From: Clostridia bacterium
GTDB taxonomy: Bacteria > Bacillota > Clostridia > Christensenellales > CAG-138
DNA length: 64,000 nt
Reading direction: 5' to 3'
Assembly (NCBI GenBank): GCA_017514685.1
Contig: JAFWJN010000012.1
Coordinates: 1 to 64,000 of the forward strand
Below, one piece after another: positions 32,248-41,724 of this stretch. Under the pieces are notes generated by a model. It saw nothing but the letters and a program-made list of their open reading frames with translations. It was not told where the DNA came from and did not search any database. The translations under genes and the position numbers were made by a program. Positions within the stretch are counted from its first letter, which is position 1. Each line of letters starts with the position of its first letter.

Positions 32248-34005
32248 ATGGCATTTCCCTCTGCATGGCTCAATGAGCTGTTTGCAAAAAACGAGATCGT
32301 AAGCGTTATCTCTTCATATGTAGATCTGAAACCCAAGGGAAGAAAACTCTGGGCCTGTTGCCCTTTGCATGGGGAAAAGACTCCTTCTTTCAGCGTTTCG
32401 CCGGATAAACAACTGTTTTATTGTTTCGGCTGCCATGCCGGTGGGACGGTCGTACAGTTCATAATGGACATGGAGCGCCTGACTTTTCCCGAAGCAGTCA
32501 AGTATCTGGCTGACCGTGTCGGAATGGAAATGCCGAATGAGGTAAACGATGAGGACCTGCGGAAGATCAGAGAGCACAAGAACCGCTTGTATGAAGCCAA
32601 CAAACTTGCTGCCCGATACTATTTTGACTGCCTGATGGACCCGGAACGCGGAAAACCGGGACGCGAATACGCTGCAAAGCGCGGTCTTTCCAGTGAGATC
32701 ATCACACGGTTCGGAATCGGATATGCCCCGGAGGGATGGAACAATCTGAAAGACTACCTGACGGAAAAAGGGTTCAAACTGAATGAACTTCTGGACGCGG
32801 GGCTTTTGGTAAAGAATGAGAACAAAAATTCCATATATGACGCATATCGGGGAAGAATGATCTTTCCGATTCTCGGGATCAACGGACAGGTGCTTGGATT
32901 CGGAGCCCGTGTACTGAACGATGACAAACCGAAATATATCAATACCGGCGATACTCCGATTTATAATAAAAGGAAAAATCTGTACGGACTGAACCTTCAC
33001 AAAAATGAAAAGCTCTCTGATCTGATCATGACAGAAGGATATATGGATGTAATCGGATTATATAAAGCGGGAGTGACCAATGCAGTTGCTTCGCTGGGGA
33101 CAGCGCTGACGCAGCAGCAGGCTGGGCTTCTGAAGCGGTATGTTGATCTGGTATATATTGCATATGACGGTGACGCCGCCGGACAGAACGCGACGGTAAG
33201 AGGACTGGATATCCTGAAATCCGAAGGGCTTGACGTAAGGGTCATTACATTTCCGGACAATCTTGATCCTGATGAATATGTTCAGATTTACGGTAAAGAA
33301 GGATTTGACCGTCTCAAGGAAAATGCATTCACATTGAATGAATTCAAGATTCGTGCAATGGCGAAAGAGTTTGATCTGAACAATGAAAATGAGAGAGAAC
33401 GCTTCGCAATTCAGGCTTGTTCTTTTGTTGCCGGACTGCAGCCGATTGAACAGAAACGGTATTACAAAGTGATTTCTGAGATGACTGGATATCCTTTGGA
33501 AGCTTTGATCGAACAGGGAAAAAAGGATGGCGGTATTGCATATTCCGCAAATCAGACCGTAAAAAACTATTATGGGATCCGCAGAAAATCCGATGCAAAA
33601 GACGACTCAAGATTTGTAACGGAACGGACCCTGATCGCGGCATGTGCCAGGAGCAGAGATGCGATTCGGATCGTTAAGGAAAACAAGGCTGAAGAATTGA
33701 TCAGGAATGAAGCGTTGAAATCCTTTCTAAAGGCGCTGATCGCTGATGAACATCTTTCGATTACGAATTATATCGGGGAACTGGAACAAAAGGATGCAGA
33801 GACGGTATCAACCTTGCTTCAGGATGAAAACGCACTTCAGAACCCGGAAAGAACAGCAGCTGACTGCATCAAAAAACTGAAAGATGAAAATGAAAAAGCT
33901 TCGATGGAAGAATTGCAGAAACGTCTTCTTCAGCCGGATCTGTCAAAGGCGGAGCGGGAAGAACTGCTTGAACTGATTAATCGAAAGTTTAAATCAAGGA
34001 AATAA
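32248..34005 (+). CDS. dnaG: DNA primase
   Basis: Makes RNA primers for replication. Zinc-finger domain at the N-terminus: CCPLHGEKTPSF ... FYCFGCHAGG (about 32-62). TOPRIM core motifs LIMTEGYMDVIGLY (about 260) and YIAYDGDAAGQNA (about 303). The C-terminal region (about 430-585) is the helicase-interaction domain, less conserved. 585 residues, usual. There is no good ribosome binding site near the ATG. TATCAT (32237-32242) lies 5 nt before it, so a very short leader is possible. Followed by rpoD in the macromolecular-synthesis order. Confidence 0.95.
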   Translation: MAFPSAWLNELFAKNEIVSVISSYVDLKPKGRKLWACCPLHGEKTPSFSVSPDKQLFYCFGCHAGGTVVQFIMDMERLTFPEAVKYLADRVGMEMPNEVNDEDLRKIREHKNRLYEANKLAARYYFDCLMDPERGKPGREYAAKRGLSSEIITRFGIGYAPEGWNNLKDYLTEKGFKLNELLDAGLLVKNENKNSIYDAYRGRMIFPILGINGQVLGFGARVLNDDKPKYINTGDTPIYNKRKNLYGLNLHKNEKLSDLIMTEGYMDVIGLYKAGVTNAVASLGTALTQQQAGLLKRYVDLVYIAYDGDAAGQNATVRGLDILKSEGLDVRVITFPDNLDPDEYVQIYGKEGFDRLKENAFTLNEFKIRAMAKEFDLNNENERERFAIQACSFVAGLQPIEQKRYYKVISEMTGYPLEALIEQGKKDGGIAYSANQTVKNYYGIRRKSDAKDDSRFVTERTLIAACARSRDAIRIVKENKAEELIRNEALKSFLKALIADEHLSITNYIGELEQKDAETVSTLLQDENALQNPERTAADCIKKLKDENEKASMEELQKRLLQPDLSKAEREELLELINRKFKSRK

Positions 34006-34068
34006 AACAGCAAAATCGGATGGCGGAAAACGCCGAAAACATATCATTTCAATAGGTAGGAGAAAAAT

Positions 34069-35172
34069 ATGTCAATGGACAAAGAAAAAGAACCGGTTCA
34101 GGTGAAAGACTCCCAGGCTGAAATTCAGAAACTGATCGAGTGCGGTAAACAGAGAGGAATGCTGACCTACGGGGAAGTCATGGAAGCACTCGGAGATCTG
34201 GAACTGGATCAGGATCAGATCGAGAAGGTATATGCTGAATTTGAGGAGCAGAATATTGATATCGTGGAAGAAGTGGAAGTTCCGGAAGATATCAACGAGG
34301 AAATTGCGGAACTGGAACTGGTCCTTCCGTCAAGCGAGGCTGTCAACATTGATGATCCCGTTCGCATGTATCTGAAAGAAATCGGAAAAGTACCTCTTCT
34401 GACCGCTGATGAAGAGATTGATATCGCCCGGAGAATGGCAGAAGGCGATCTGGATGCGAAACATCAGCTTGCAGAGGCCAACCTGCGACTGGTTGTTTCC
34501 ATCGCGAAGCGTTATGTAGGCCGCGGGATGCTTTTCCTTGATCTGATTCAGGAAGGAAACCTCGGTCTGATTAAAGCAGTTGAAAAATTTGATTACCGCA
34601 AAGGGTATAAGTTCTCCACATATGCGACCTGGTGGATCCGTCAGGCCATCACCCGCGCGATTGCGGACCAGGCCAGAACGATCCGCATTCCGGTTCATAT
34701 GGTAGAAACCATTAACAAACTGATCCGTGTCAACCGTCAGCTGGTTCAGGAATACGGCCGCGATCCCAGACCGGATGAGATTGCGAAGGAAATGGGGATT
34801 TCCGAAGATAAAGTCCGTGAAATCATTAAAATTGCTCAGGAGCCTGTTTCCCTGGAAACTCCGATCGGTGAGGAGGATGATTCTCATCTGGGAGATTTTA
34901 TCCCGGATGATGATGCTCCCGCACCTGCGGACGCAGTAGCGAGCTCCCTTCTGAAAGAGCAGCTTGCGGAAGTTCTCTCGACTCTAACTCCGAGAGAAGC
35001 AAAAGTTCTGAAACTGCGTTATGGTCTCGAAGACGGAAAAGCAAGGACTCTGGAAGAAGTCGGACGTGAGTTCAATGTAACGCGCGAACGTATCCGCCAG
35101 ATAGAAGCAAAAGCGCTTCGTAAGCTTCGCCATCCGTCCAGAAGCAAGAAACTGAAAGATTTCCTCGAATAA
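34069..35172 (+). CDS. rpoD: Primary RNA polymerase sigma factor (sigma-70/SigA)
   Basis: 367 residues. Region 1.1 is short (about 1-80); region 1.2 [16 protein letters not shown] (about 97), region 2 [17 protein letters not shown] and [22 protein letters not shown] (about 140-182), region 2.4 [17 protein letters not shown], region 3 and region 4 [25 protein letters not shown] (about 330-355, helix-turn-helix for the -35 box). The intact region 2.4 and 4 match the TTGACA/TATAAT promoters seen throughout. Start with TAGGAGA upstream. Confidence 0.96.
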   Translation: MSMDKEKEPVQVKDSQAEIQKLIECGKQRGMLTYGEVMEALGDLELDQDQIEKVYAEFEEQNIDIVEEVEVPEDINEEIAELELVLPSSEAVNIDDPVRMYLKEIGKVPLLTADEEIDIARRMAEGDLDAKHQLAEANLRLVVSIAKRYVGRGMLFLDLIQEGNLGLIKAVEKFDYRKGYKFSTYATWWIRQAITRAIADQARTIRIPVHMVETINKLIRVNRQLVQEYGRDPRPDEIAKEMGISEDKVREIIKIAQEPVSLETPIGEEDDSHLGDFIPDDDAPAPADAVASSLLKEQLAEVLSTLTPREAKVLKLRYGLEDGKARTLEEVGREFNVTRERIRQIEAKALRKLRHPSRSKKLKDFLE

Positions 35173-35208
35173 GAAAACAAGTTTTAATTTTGAATTTGGA
35201 GTGAAAGA

Positions 35209-38200
35209 ATGTATCAGAAAGTATCGACCGACATGAATTTCGTCGCTCGCGAGCTTGAGACACTCGCGTTTTGGAAAAAGAACAAGGTGTTCGAGAAAAG
35301 TGTTGCCCTGAGAAAAGGCGCACCCACATATACCTTTTTTGACGGACCTCCGACAGCAAACGGAAAACCGCATATCGGACATGTTCTGACCAGAAGCATA
35401 AAGGATCTGATCCCGCGCTATAAGACGATGAAAGGATACGATGTCCTGAGAAAAGCGGGATGGGATACGCACGGACTGCCTGTAGAACTCGAAGTCGAAA
35501 AATCACTCGGGCTTGACGGAAAAGAACAGATTGAAGCATACGGCGTGGAACCGTTTATCAAAGCGTGCAAAGAATCCGTCTGGAAATATGAAGGCCAGTG
35601 GGAAGAGATGAGCGACCGCGTAGGGTTCTGGTGTGACATGAAGGACCCTTATGTCACTTATCATGATAATTATATCGAATCAGAATGGTGGGCGCTTAAG
35701 ACCATTTATGATAAGGGACTTCTGTACAAGGGACACAAGATTGTTCCGTATTGCCCGCGCTGCGGAACGGCGCTTTCCAGCCACGAAGTAGCACAGGGAT
35801 ACCACGATGTCAAAGAAACTTCCGCAATTGCGAAATTCCGGCTGAAGGACGGAAGCGGAGCGCAGTTCCTTGCTTGGACGACGACACCTTGGACGCTGCC
35901 GTCCAACGTTGCGCTGTGCGTTAATGCCCATGAGCAGTATGTGAAAGTCCAGAGCGGGGAAGATGTTTATATCCTTGCAGAAGCGCTGGTTCCTTCCGTA
36001 ATCGGAGAAAACGCAGTGATTCTGGAACGGTATCTTGGAAGTGAACTGGAAGGAACGGAATATGAACCGCTGTTTGATCTTCCGGTCAAATTCGGAGGAA
36101 AGAAAGGCTATCGTGTTGTATCCGACGATTATGTTACGCTGACAGACGGTACCGGAATCGTTCATATTGCGCCTGCATTTGGTGAAGACGACAACCGGGT
36201 CGGAAAAGACTGGCAGCTGCCGTTTGTGCAGTTTGTCAATGCAAGCGGTCATATGTGCGGTGGAACGCCCTGGGACGGCTTGTTTGTAAAAGAGGCAGAC
36301 AAACCAATCCTTTCCGCACTGAAAGAGAGCGGAAAACTGTACGCTGCGCTTCCTTTCGAACATAGCTATCCGTTCTGCTGGCGGTGTGACACGCCTTTGA
36401 TTTATTATGCCCGTGAAAGCTGGTTTATCAAGATGACCGCGGTCAAGGACAAACTGATCGAATTCAACCGCTCCGTCAACTGGATCCCTGATACCATCAA
36501 GGAAGGCCGTATGGGAAACTTCCTGGAAAACGTAATTGACTGGGGTATTTCCCGCGAACGTTACTGGGGCACTCCGCTTCCCGTATGGACCTGCGAATGC
36601 GGCAATGTGCATGTAATCGGAAGCAAGGCTGAACTGAAAGCAATGTCGGATAACTGCCCTGAGAATATCGAGCTTCATAAGCCATATATTGATCAGGTAA
36701 ACGTATATTGCCCGAAGTGCGGAAAGCGCATGAAGCGCGAACCGGTTGTGATCGACTGCTGGTTTGACAGCGGATCCATGCCGTTTGCACAGTGGCATTA
36801 TCCTTTTGAAAACAAGGAAATCTTTGAAAAACGCTATCCGGCAGCCTTTATTTCGGAAGCAGTCGACCAGACTCGCGGATGGTTCTATACACTTCTCGCA
36901 ATTGCGACATGTCTGTTTGACAAGGCTCCTTTTGAGAACTGCCTGGTACTCGGACTTGTCTGTGATAAGGACGGAAAGAAAATGTCCAAGCATATCGGCA
37001 ATGTCGTTGCACCAAAGGATGTGCTGGATAAGCAGGGAGCGGATGCCGTGCGCTGGTACTTCTATACCGCTTCATCGCCATGGCTGCCGAGCCGCTTCTC
37101 CGGAGAGAATGTATCGGAATATCAGCGTAAGTTCATGTCCACGCTCTGGAATACTTATGCATTCTATATTCTGTATGCGGATATTGACGGGTTCGATCCC
37201 ACAAAGCACTCTCTGAAAAAAGAAAATCTGACGTTGATGGACCGCTGGATTCTCTCAAGACTGCAGACTCTGATCAAGACTGTGGATGAAGATCTGGAAA
37301 ATATCCGGATTACGGAAGCGGGAAGAGAACTTCAGGACTTTGTGGACGAACTGTCCAACTGGTATGTAAGACGCTGCCGTGACCGTTACTGGGGAAGTGA
37401 AATGACGGACGATAAGGAAGCAGCTTATATGACGCTCTTCACGGTGCTGAAGACCATGTCACTGCTTTCAGCACCTTTCGTACCGTTCATGAGTGAAGCA
37501 ATGTATCAGAACATGGTCCGCACTGTGGATCAGTCTGCACCCGAATCTGTACATCTTTGCGATTTCCCGGTAGCCGATGAATCTCTGATCGACTATGAAC
37601 TGGAAAAAGGAATGGACCGCGTGCTTCAGATCGTTACTCTCGGCAGAGCGGCAAGAAACGATGCCGCAACGAAAGTCCGTCAGCCTCTCAGTGAGATGTT
37701 CGTCCAGGGAGAAGCGCTGACCGAAGCGGAATCCGAGATCGTTAAGGAAGAACTGAACATCAAGCAGATTTCTTTCGTTGAAGATGCAACAGGCTTTATC
37801 AGTTACCGGACTAAACCGCAGATGAGAACACTCGGACCGCGGTATGGAAAACTGCTCCCGAAACTGAATGCCTATCTTGCACAGGAAGGAATCGGCGATC
37901 AGGTGGTTGCTGCTCATAATGCCGGGAAAGATTATATCTTTGATCTGGAAGGAACGGAAATCGTCCTCGGAAAAGATGATGTGCTTGTTTCCGCACAGCA
38001 GAAAGCTGGATTCGTGTCTGAAACCGAGAAAGGTCTGACGGTTGTTCTGAATACAAACCTGACGCCTGAGCTGATCGAAGAAGGCAATGTCAGAGAAATC
38101 ACAAGCAAATTGCAGACAATGCGCAAAGAGGCAGGGTTTGAAGTTGCGGATCATATCAGGATCGGCTATGATCCTTCCAGCCCGCTCTGTGATTTGATCG

Positions 38201-38325
38201 AACAGAACAAAGAGCAGATTATGGCAGATACCCTTGCCAATGAACTGACTTCAGTCCTTACCGGGTACGAAAAAGAGTGGAACATCAACGGCTCTGCTTT
38301 GAAGCTGAGTGTTGAAAAACTGTAA
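35209..38325 (+). CDS. ileS: Isoleucyl-tRNA synthetase, eukaryote-like type 2
   Basis: 1038 residues. HIGH motif KPHIGHVL (about 49) preceded by TFFDGPPTANG, KMSKS motif GKKMSKHIGN (about 590), WxxSGSMP region and zinc-type CPKCGKRM (about 503). The N-terminal FFDGPPTANGKPHIGH form and overall length fit the IleRS2 clade, which is naturally resistant to mupirocin, instead of the usual Gram-positive IleRS1 (HDGPPYANG...). The gap to rpoD is 36 nt with GGAGTG as the binding site and no T-box, so ileS is likely carried on the dnaG-rpoD transcript. Catalyses charging of tRNA-Ile with editing of valine (domain about 190-380). Confidence 0.94.
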   Translation: MYQKVSTDMNFVARELETLAFWKKNKVFEKSVALRKGAPTYTFFDGPPTANGKPHIGHVLTRSIKDLIPRYKTMKGYDVLRKAGWDTHGLPVELEVEKSLGLDGKEQIEAYGVEPFIKACKESVWKYEGQWEEMSDRVGFWCDMKDPYVTYHDNYIESEWWALKTIYDKGLLYKGHKIVPYCPRCGTALSSHEVAQGYHDVKETSAIAKFRLKDGSGAQFLAWTTTPWTLPSNVALCVNAHEQYVKVQSGEDVYILAEALVPSVIGENAVILERYLGSELEGTEYEPLFDLPVKFGGKKGYRVVSDDYVTLTDGTGIVHIAPAFGEDDNRVGKDWQLPFVQFVNASGHMCGGTPWDGLFVKEADKPILSALKESGKLYAALPFEHSYPFCWRCDTPLIYYARESWFIKMTAVKDKLIEFNRSVNWIPDTIKEGRMGNFLENVIDWGISRERYWGTPLPVWTCECGNVHVIGSKAELKAMSDNCPENIELHKPYIDQVNVYCPKCGKRMKREPVVIDCWFDSGSMPFAQWHYPFENKEIFEKRYPAAFISEAVDQTRGWFYTLLAIATCLFDKAPFENCLVLGLVCDKDGKKMSKHIGNVVAPKDVLDKQGADAVRWYFYTASSPWLPSRFSGENVSEYQRKFMSTLWNTYAFYILYADIDGFDPTKHSLKKENLTLMDRWILSRLQTLIKTVDEDLENIRITEAGRELQDFVDELSNWYVRRCRDRYWGSEMTDDKEAAYMTLFTVLKTMSLLSAPFVPFMSEAMYQNMVRTVDQSAPESVHLCDFPVADESLIDYELEKGMDRVLQIVTLGRAARNDAATKVRQPLSEMFVQGEALTEAESEIVKEELNIKQISFVEDATGFISYRTKPQMRTLGPRYGKLLPKLNAYLAQEGIGDQVVAAHNAGKDYIFDLEGTEIVLGKDDVLVSAQQKAGFVSETEKGLTVVLNTNLTPELIEEGNVREITSKLQTMRKEAGFEVADHIRIGYDPSSPLCDLIEQNKEQIMADTLANELTSVLTGYEKEWNINGSALKLSVEKL

Positions 38326-38365
38326 TATAGCCTGATCAGAGGAACTTTTTCTCTGCTGAGGAAGG

Positions 38366-38393
38366 TTGACAAAGCATTTGAACGTGATATAAT
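38366..38393 (+). promoter_or_regulatory. Promoter of thrS
   Basis: TTGACA (38366-38371), 16-nt spacer, TATAAT (38388-38393): both boxes are perfect consensus. Confidence 0.9.
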
Positions 38394-38404
38394 GCATATT
38401 AATC

Positions 38405-38607
38405 TGAAATGAATCAGGAAGCAGTACCGTTTATCGGCACAGCAAAGCGAGCGACCGGTTGGTGGAAAGGGTTGCGCTGTGTACATCGGGAAGACCGCCG
38501 GAGGATCAGAACGGGTACGCCCGTTACAGCGTAAAAGAGTCCCAAATAGGGTGGAACCACGTATAAAATGCGTCCCTTGTTTTTAAGCAAGGGACGTTTT
38601 ATTATTT
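38405..38607 (+). promoter_or_regulatory. T-box riboswitch of thrS
   Basis: Senses uncharged tRNA-Thr. Seen: the AGTA S-turn (38423-38426), upper stem I CACAGC/GCTGTG, stem III AACGGG-TACG-CCCGTT (about 38510-38525), the T-box core AGGGTGGAACCACG (38548-38561) and a terminator stem CGTCCCTTG/CAAGGGACG (38571-38596) with TTTTATTATTT. The threonine codon ACC at 38494-38496, on the 3' side of stem I opposite the S-turn, is the likely specifier, though I have not folded the RNA. Confidence 0.92.
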
Positions 38608-38635
38608 GATGAAAAGATACAATGGAGGTTGAACT

Positions 38636-40561
38636 ATGATTATTACATTTCCCGATGGTTCGAAGCGTGAATTCGAAAACGGTATGACAGCTCTGGATAT
38701 CGCAGGCGCGATCAGCAACGGCCTCAAAAAGGCGACTCTGGCCTGCCAGATCGACGGTGAGCGCGCGGATGCGTTCCGTCCGATTGAGAAGGATTGTGAG
38801 CTGAAGCTTCTGACCTTCGAGGATGAAGACGGACGGTGGGCATACCGTCATACAGGATCACATATCCTTGCACAGGCTGTAAAACGGCTGTGGCCTGAAG
38901 TAAAACTCGCTATCGGTCCTGCAATTGCGGATGGATTCTATTATGATTTTGATACGCCGCAGCCTTTCACTCCGGATGATCTGAAAAAGATCGAGAAGGA
39001 AATGGACCGCATCGTTACAGCAAACTATAAGCTGGAGCGGTTCGAACTGCCCCGTGAGGAAGCGATTGCTTTCATGAAAGAAAAGGACGAACCATATAAG
39101 GTCGAACTGATTGAGGATCTTCCGGAAGATGAAACAATCAGTTTCTATCGGCAGGGTGAGTTTGTGGATCTGTGCGCCGGCCCGCATGTTGCATCTACCG
39201 GAAAGGTAAAAAACATCAAGATTATGAGCATTGCAGGCGCATACTGGCGCGGTTCGGAAAAGAACAAGATGCTGCAGAGAATCTATGCGACAGCATTCGA
39301 AAAGAAGGCGGATCTGGAAGCATATATCACAAGAATCGAAGAAGCCAAGAAACGTGATCACAGAAAACTCGGCAGAGAACTCGGATTGTTCATGACGGAT
39401 GAGCTGGTTGGAAAAGGCATGCCGATGTTCCTTCCGAAGGGCTATACCTTGTGGAGGATTCTGGAGAATTACATCAGAGATCGCGAGATCAAATCCGGTT
39501 ATCAGCATGTGCTGACCCCTTGTATCGGAACGATCGATCTTTATAAGACTTCGGGACACTGGGACCATTATCAGCAGAATATGTTTCCTGCGATGAAGGT
39601 GGAAGACGAAACTTATGTTCTGCGTCCGATGAACTGCCCGCATCATATGCGCATTTATGCCAACTCTCCGCATTCCTACCGCAATCTGCCGGTACGAATC
39701 GGTGAAATCGCACATGATTTCCGCTATGAAGCATCCGGTACTCTGAAGGGAATCGAACGCGGACGTCACTTCTGCCAGAACGACGCGCATCTGTTTGTAA
39801 CCCCGGAACAGATTCAGGAAGAGTTTGCCAAAGTCGTTGATCTGATCTTCTCAACATACAAAGACTTTGGAATTACCAATTACCGTTGTATTCTGTCTCT
39901 TCGCGATCCGAAGGACAAGGTTAAATACCATGACGATGATGAGATGTGGAATACGGCGGAAAATGCGCTGCGGAACGTCCTTGATTCACTCGGACTTGAG
40001 TATACGGAAGAGATCGGAGAAGCCGCGTTCTATGGACCGAAACTGGATGTCAATGTGACTCCGGCCGTCGGTGCTGAATATACGCTTTCCACCTGTCAGC
40101 TGGATTTCTGCCTGCCTGCCAGATTCAATCTGACCTATATCGATAAGGACGGTAAAGAACGTACGCCTGTAGTCCTGCATCGAGCGATTCTCGGTTCCCT
40201 GGACCGGTTCATGGCGTATCTGATCGAGGAAACGATGGGCGCATTCCCAGCATGGCTTGCACCGGTACAGGTCAAGATTTTAACCATTACTGACCGTGCA
40301 AATGAAGCGGCAGAAGCCATCAGAGCCAAGTATGAAGACCTTGGTATCCGTGTTGAGACTGATATGCGGAATGAGAAAATCGGGTTCAAGATCCGTGAAG
40401 CTCAGATGATGAAGATCCCGTATATGCTGATCCTTGGCGATCAGGAAGTCGAAAACGGTACAGTCGCAGTACGCTCCAGAAAAGAAGGAGATCTTGGCGC
40501 GATGCCGGTTGATGCGTTTGCAGAAAAGATTCTGGAAGAAGTCAGAACAAGAGCAAAATAA
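38636..40561 (+). CDS. thrS: Threonyl-tRNA synthetase
   Basis: 641 residues: TGS domain (1-62), second editing-type domain with HxxxH-like SHILAQAVKRLWP (about 78) and CAGPHVAS (about 183), class II core with motif 2 RYEASGTLKGIERGRHFCQND (about 365-385, read as FRYEASGTLKG and RGRHFCQND), zinc ligand in RPMNCPHHM (about 334), motif 3 HRAILGSLDRFM and the C-terminal anticodon domain (about 535-641). Start behind GGAGGTTG. Expression is controlled by the T-box immediately upstream. Confidence 0.97.
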   Translation: MIITFPDGSKREFENGMTALDIAGAISNGLKKATLACQIDGERADAFRPIEKDCELKLLTFEDEDGRWAYRHTGSHILAQAVKRLWPEVKLAIGPAIADGFYYDFDTPQPFTPDDLKKIEKEMDRIVTANYKLERFELPREEAIAFMKEKDEPYKVELIEDLPEDETISFYRQGEFVDLCAGPHVASTGKVKNIKIMSIAGAYWRGSEKNKMLQRIYATAFEKKADLEAYITRIEEAKKRDHRKLGRELGLFMTDELVGKGMPMFLPKGYTLWRILENYIRDREIKSGYQHVLTPCIGTIDLYKTSGHWDHYQQNMFPAMKVEDETYVLRPMNCPHHMRIYANSPHSYRNLPVRIGEIAHDFRYEASGTLKGIERGRHFCQNDAHLFVTPEQIQEEFAKVVDLIFSTYKDFGITNYRCILSLRDPKDKVKYHDDDEMWNTAENALRNVLDSLGLEYTEEIGEAAFYGPKLDVNVTPAVGAEYTLSTCQLDFCLPARFNLTYIDKDGKERTPVVLHRAILGSLDRFMAYLIEETMGAFPAWLAPVQVKILTITDRANEAAEAIRAKYEDLGIRVETDMRNEKIGFKIREAQMMKIPYMLILGDQEVENGTVAVRSRKEGDLGAMPVDAFAEKILEEVRTRAK

Positions 40562-40576
40562 GAACACAAAATGCAG

Positions 40577-40605
40577 GAAAGCCGCAGATGCGGCTTTCTT
40601 TCGTT
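40577..40605 (+). terminator. Terminator of thrS
   Basis: Perfect 9-bp stem GAAAGCCGC/GCGGCTTTC with loop AGAT, followed by TTTCGTTTTC. Confidence 0.85.
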
Positions 40606-40653
40606 TTCACTGTTCCGTGCCCGTGGATTCTTTGCTCAAATAGTACCGAATTC

Positions 40654-40682
40654 TTGACGGAAGTGACAAGATGAAGTAAAAT
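40654..40682 (+). promoter_or_regulatory. Promoter of the yybS-gdpP-rplI-dnaB operon
   Basis: TTGACG (40654-40659), 17-nt spacer, TAAAAT (40677-40682). The box overlaps an upstream ATG at 40681 and ends 7 nt before the ATG at 40690, so the message would be leaderless from 40690. Confidence 0.65.
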
Positions 40683-40689
40683 GTATTTC

Positions 40690-41724
40690 ATGGAATCTTT
40701 AAATCGTTTGCCGAGAAGAGAATATCTTTGGGGTGCGCTCGCAGTAATCTGCACATTATTGCTGAGTGCTGCAACACATATCAATTTATCCTTTATAACT
40801 GCCGAAACAGAAAGTGCCAAAGCAACTTTTGAACTGCTGGGTTTCATTCTCCGGATTGCAGCGGTTGTTCCTTTGCTTTGTGTGACAGCAGCTTTCTGGT
40901 CGCGGGCAGCATGGGCGACCGGACCGCTGATGCTGGCGGTTTTAACAGGTCTTTCTTATGGGGTAGGCCTGATGTTTGAAAAGAGCTATACAGGCGCTCT
41001 TTATTTTGTCGGAATGATCGCTCCGGCGGGGATCATCCTGTATTATCTTCAGAGATATCAGTTCAGTAACTTTTATACGGTTTTCTATTTATCCGTTGCC
41101 TTTTTGGCAGGCTTATTCATCAGGGTTTCACTTCCTTCTTTGATCGAGAACGGAGATGCTTTTCTTCCGATGAAAGATATGGTTGAAGCTTACCGGACCC
41201 TTTGGGAAGCTTCGGCGGAAGGTCTCCTTTCGGAGGAAATGATTTCTGCAATGAAGGAAACGCTGACAGAGCTGAAACTTGGTTCGGATCAATATCTGAT
41301 TGAACTTCTGTATTATCCATCCGCTCTTGCAGCACTGGCTAACGTACTGCTGTCTCACTTGCTGAACCGGAATGGCAGCGCAATCCTTGTTCCGCTTCCT
41401 CCGTTCGAGGAATGGACCGTGGAACGCGGATACGTATACGGTTCTTTGATCCTGACAGTGATATCCTATATCCTGGCTTTGTCTAAGGTGCGATACGGGA
41501 GCGGATTGCTGCAGATTGCGTATCTGGTCTGGATGCTACCGATGTCACTGGCCGGACTTTGCTATTTAAAGAAGCGTACAAAAGGAAAAACCTGGTTGTT
41601 CGTTCTGCTGACGATTCTGTCCATCTCCATGTATTCCATATTCGGATGGGCACTTTCCCTGATGGGAATGATCGGATTTTTCCGTAAAGAACAAGAGAGA
41701 AGACAAGGGGGAGGCGCAAAATGA
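40690..41724 (+). CDS. yybS: YybS-like DUF2232 membrane protein
   Basis: 344 residues from 40690 with about eight membrane helices, e.g. LWGALAVICTLLLSA, FILRIAAVVPLLCVTAAF, GALYFVGMIAPAGIILYYL and the final SMYSIFGWALSLMGMIGFF, with a soluble loop at about 155-205. The protein shows no catalytic motif. It is called YybS/DUF2232 because of topology and because it lies directly before gdpP, rplI and dnaB, the same order as yybS-yybT in Bacillus. Function unknown. It overlaps gdpP by 4 nt. No Shine-Dalgarno precedes the start, which fits the leaderless promoter. Confidence 0.75.
   Translation: MESLNRLPRREYLWGALAVICTLLLSAATHINLSFITAETESAKATFELLGFILRIAAVVPLLCVTAAFWSRAAWATGPLMLAVLTGLSYGVGLMFEKSYTGALYFVGMIAPAGIILYYLQRYQFSNFYTVFYLSVAFLAGLFIRVSLPSLIENGDAFLPMKDMVEAYRTLWEASAEGLLSEEMISAMKETLTELKLGSDQYLIELLYYPSALAALANVLLSHLLNRNGSAILVPLPPFEEWTVERGYVYGSLILTVISYILALSKVRYGSGLLQIAYLVWMLPMSLAGLCYLKKRTKGKTWLFVLLTILSISMYSIFGWALSLMGMIGFFRKEQERRQGGGAK

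Noticed and set aside
32212-32248. Firm leaderless call for dnaG
   Set aside because: The -35 is poor and the -10 spacing (5 nt) differs from the other three cases.
35680-36993. 437-codon open frame opposite ileS
   Set aside because: Shadow of a strongly conserved synthetase; cysteine- and arginine-rich composition without any domain.
38858-39790. 310-codon open frame opposite thrS
   Set aside because: Shadow frame with no recognisable motif.
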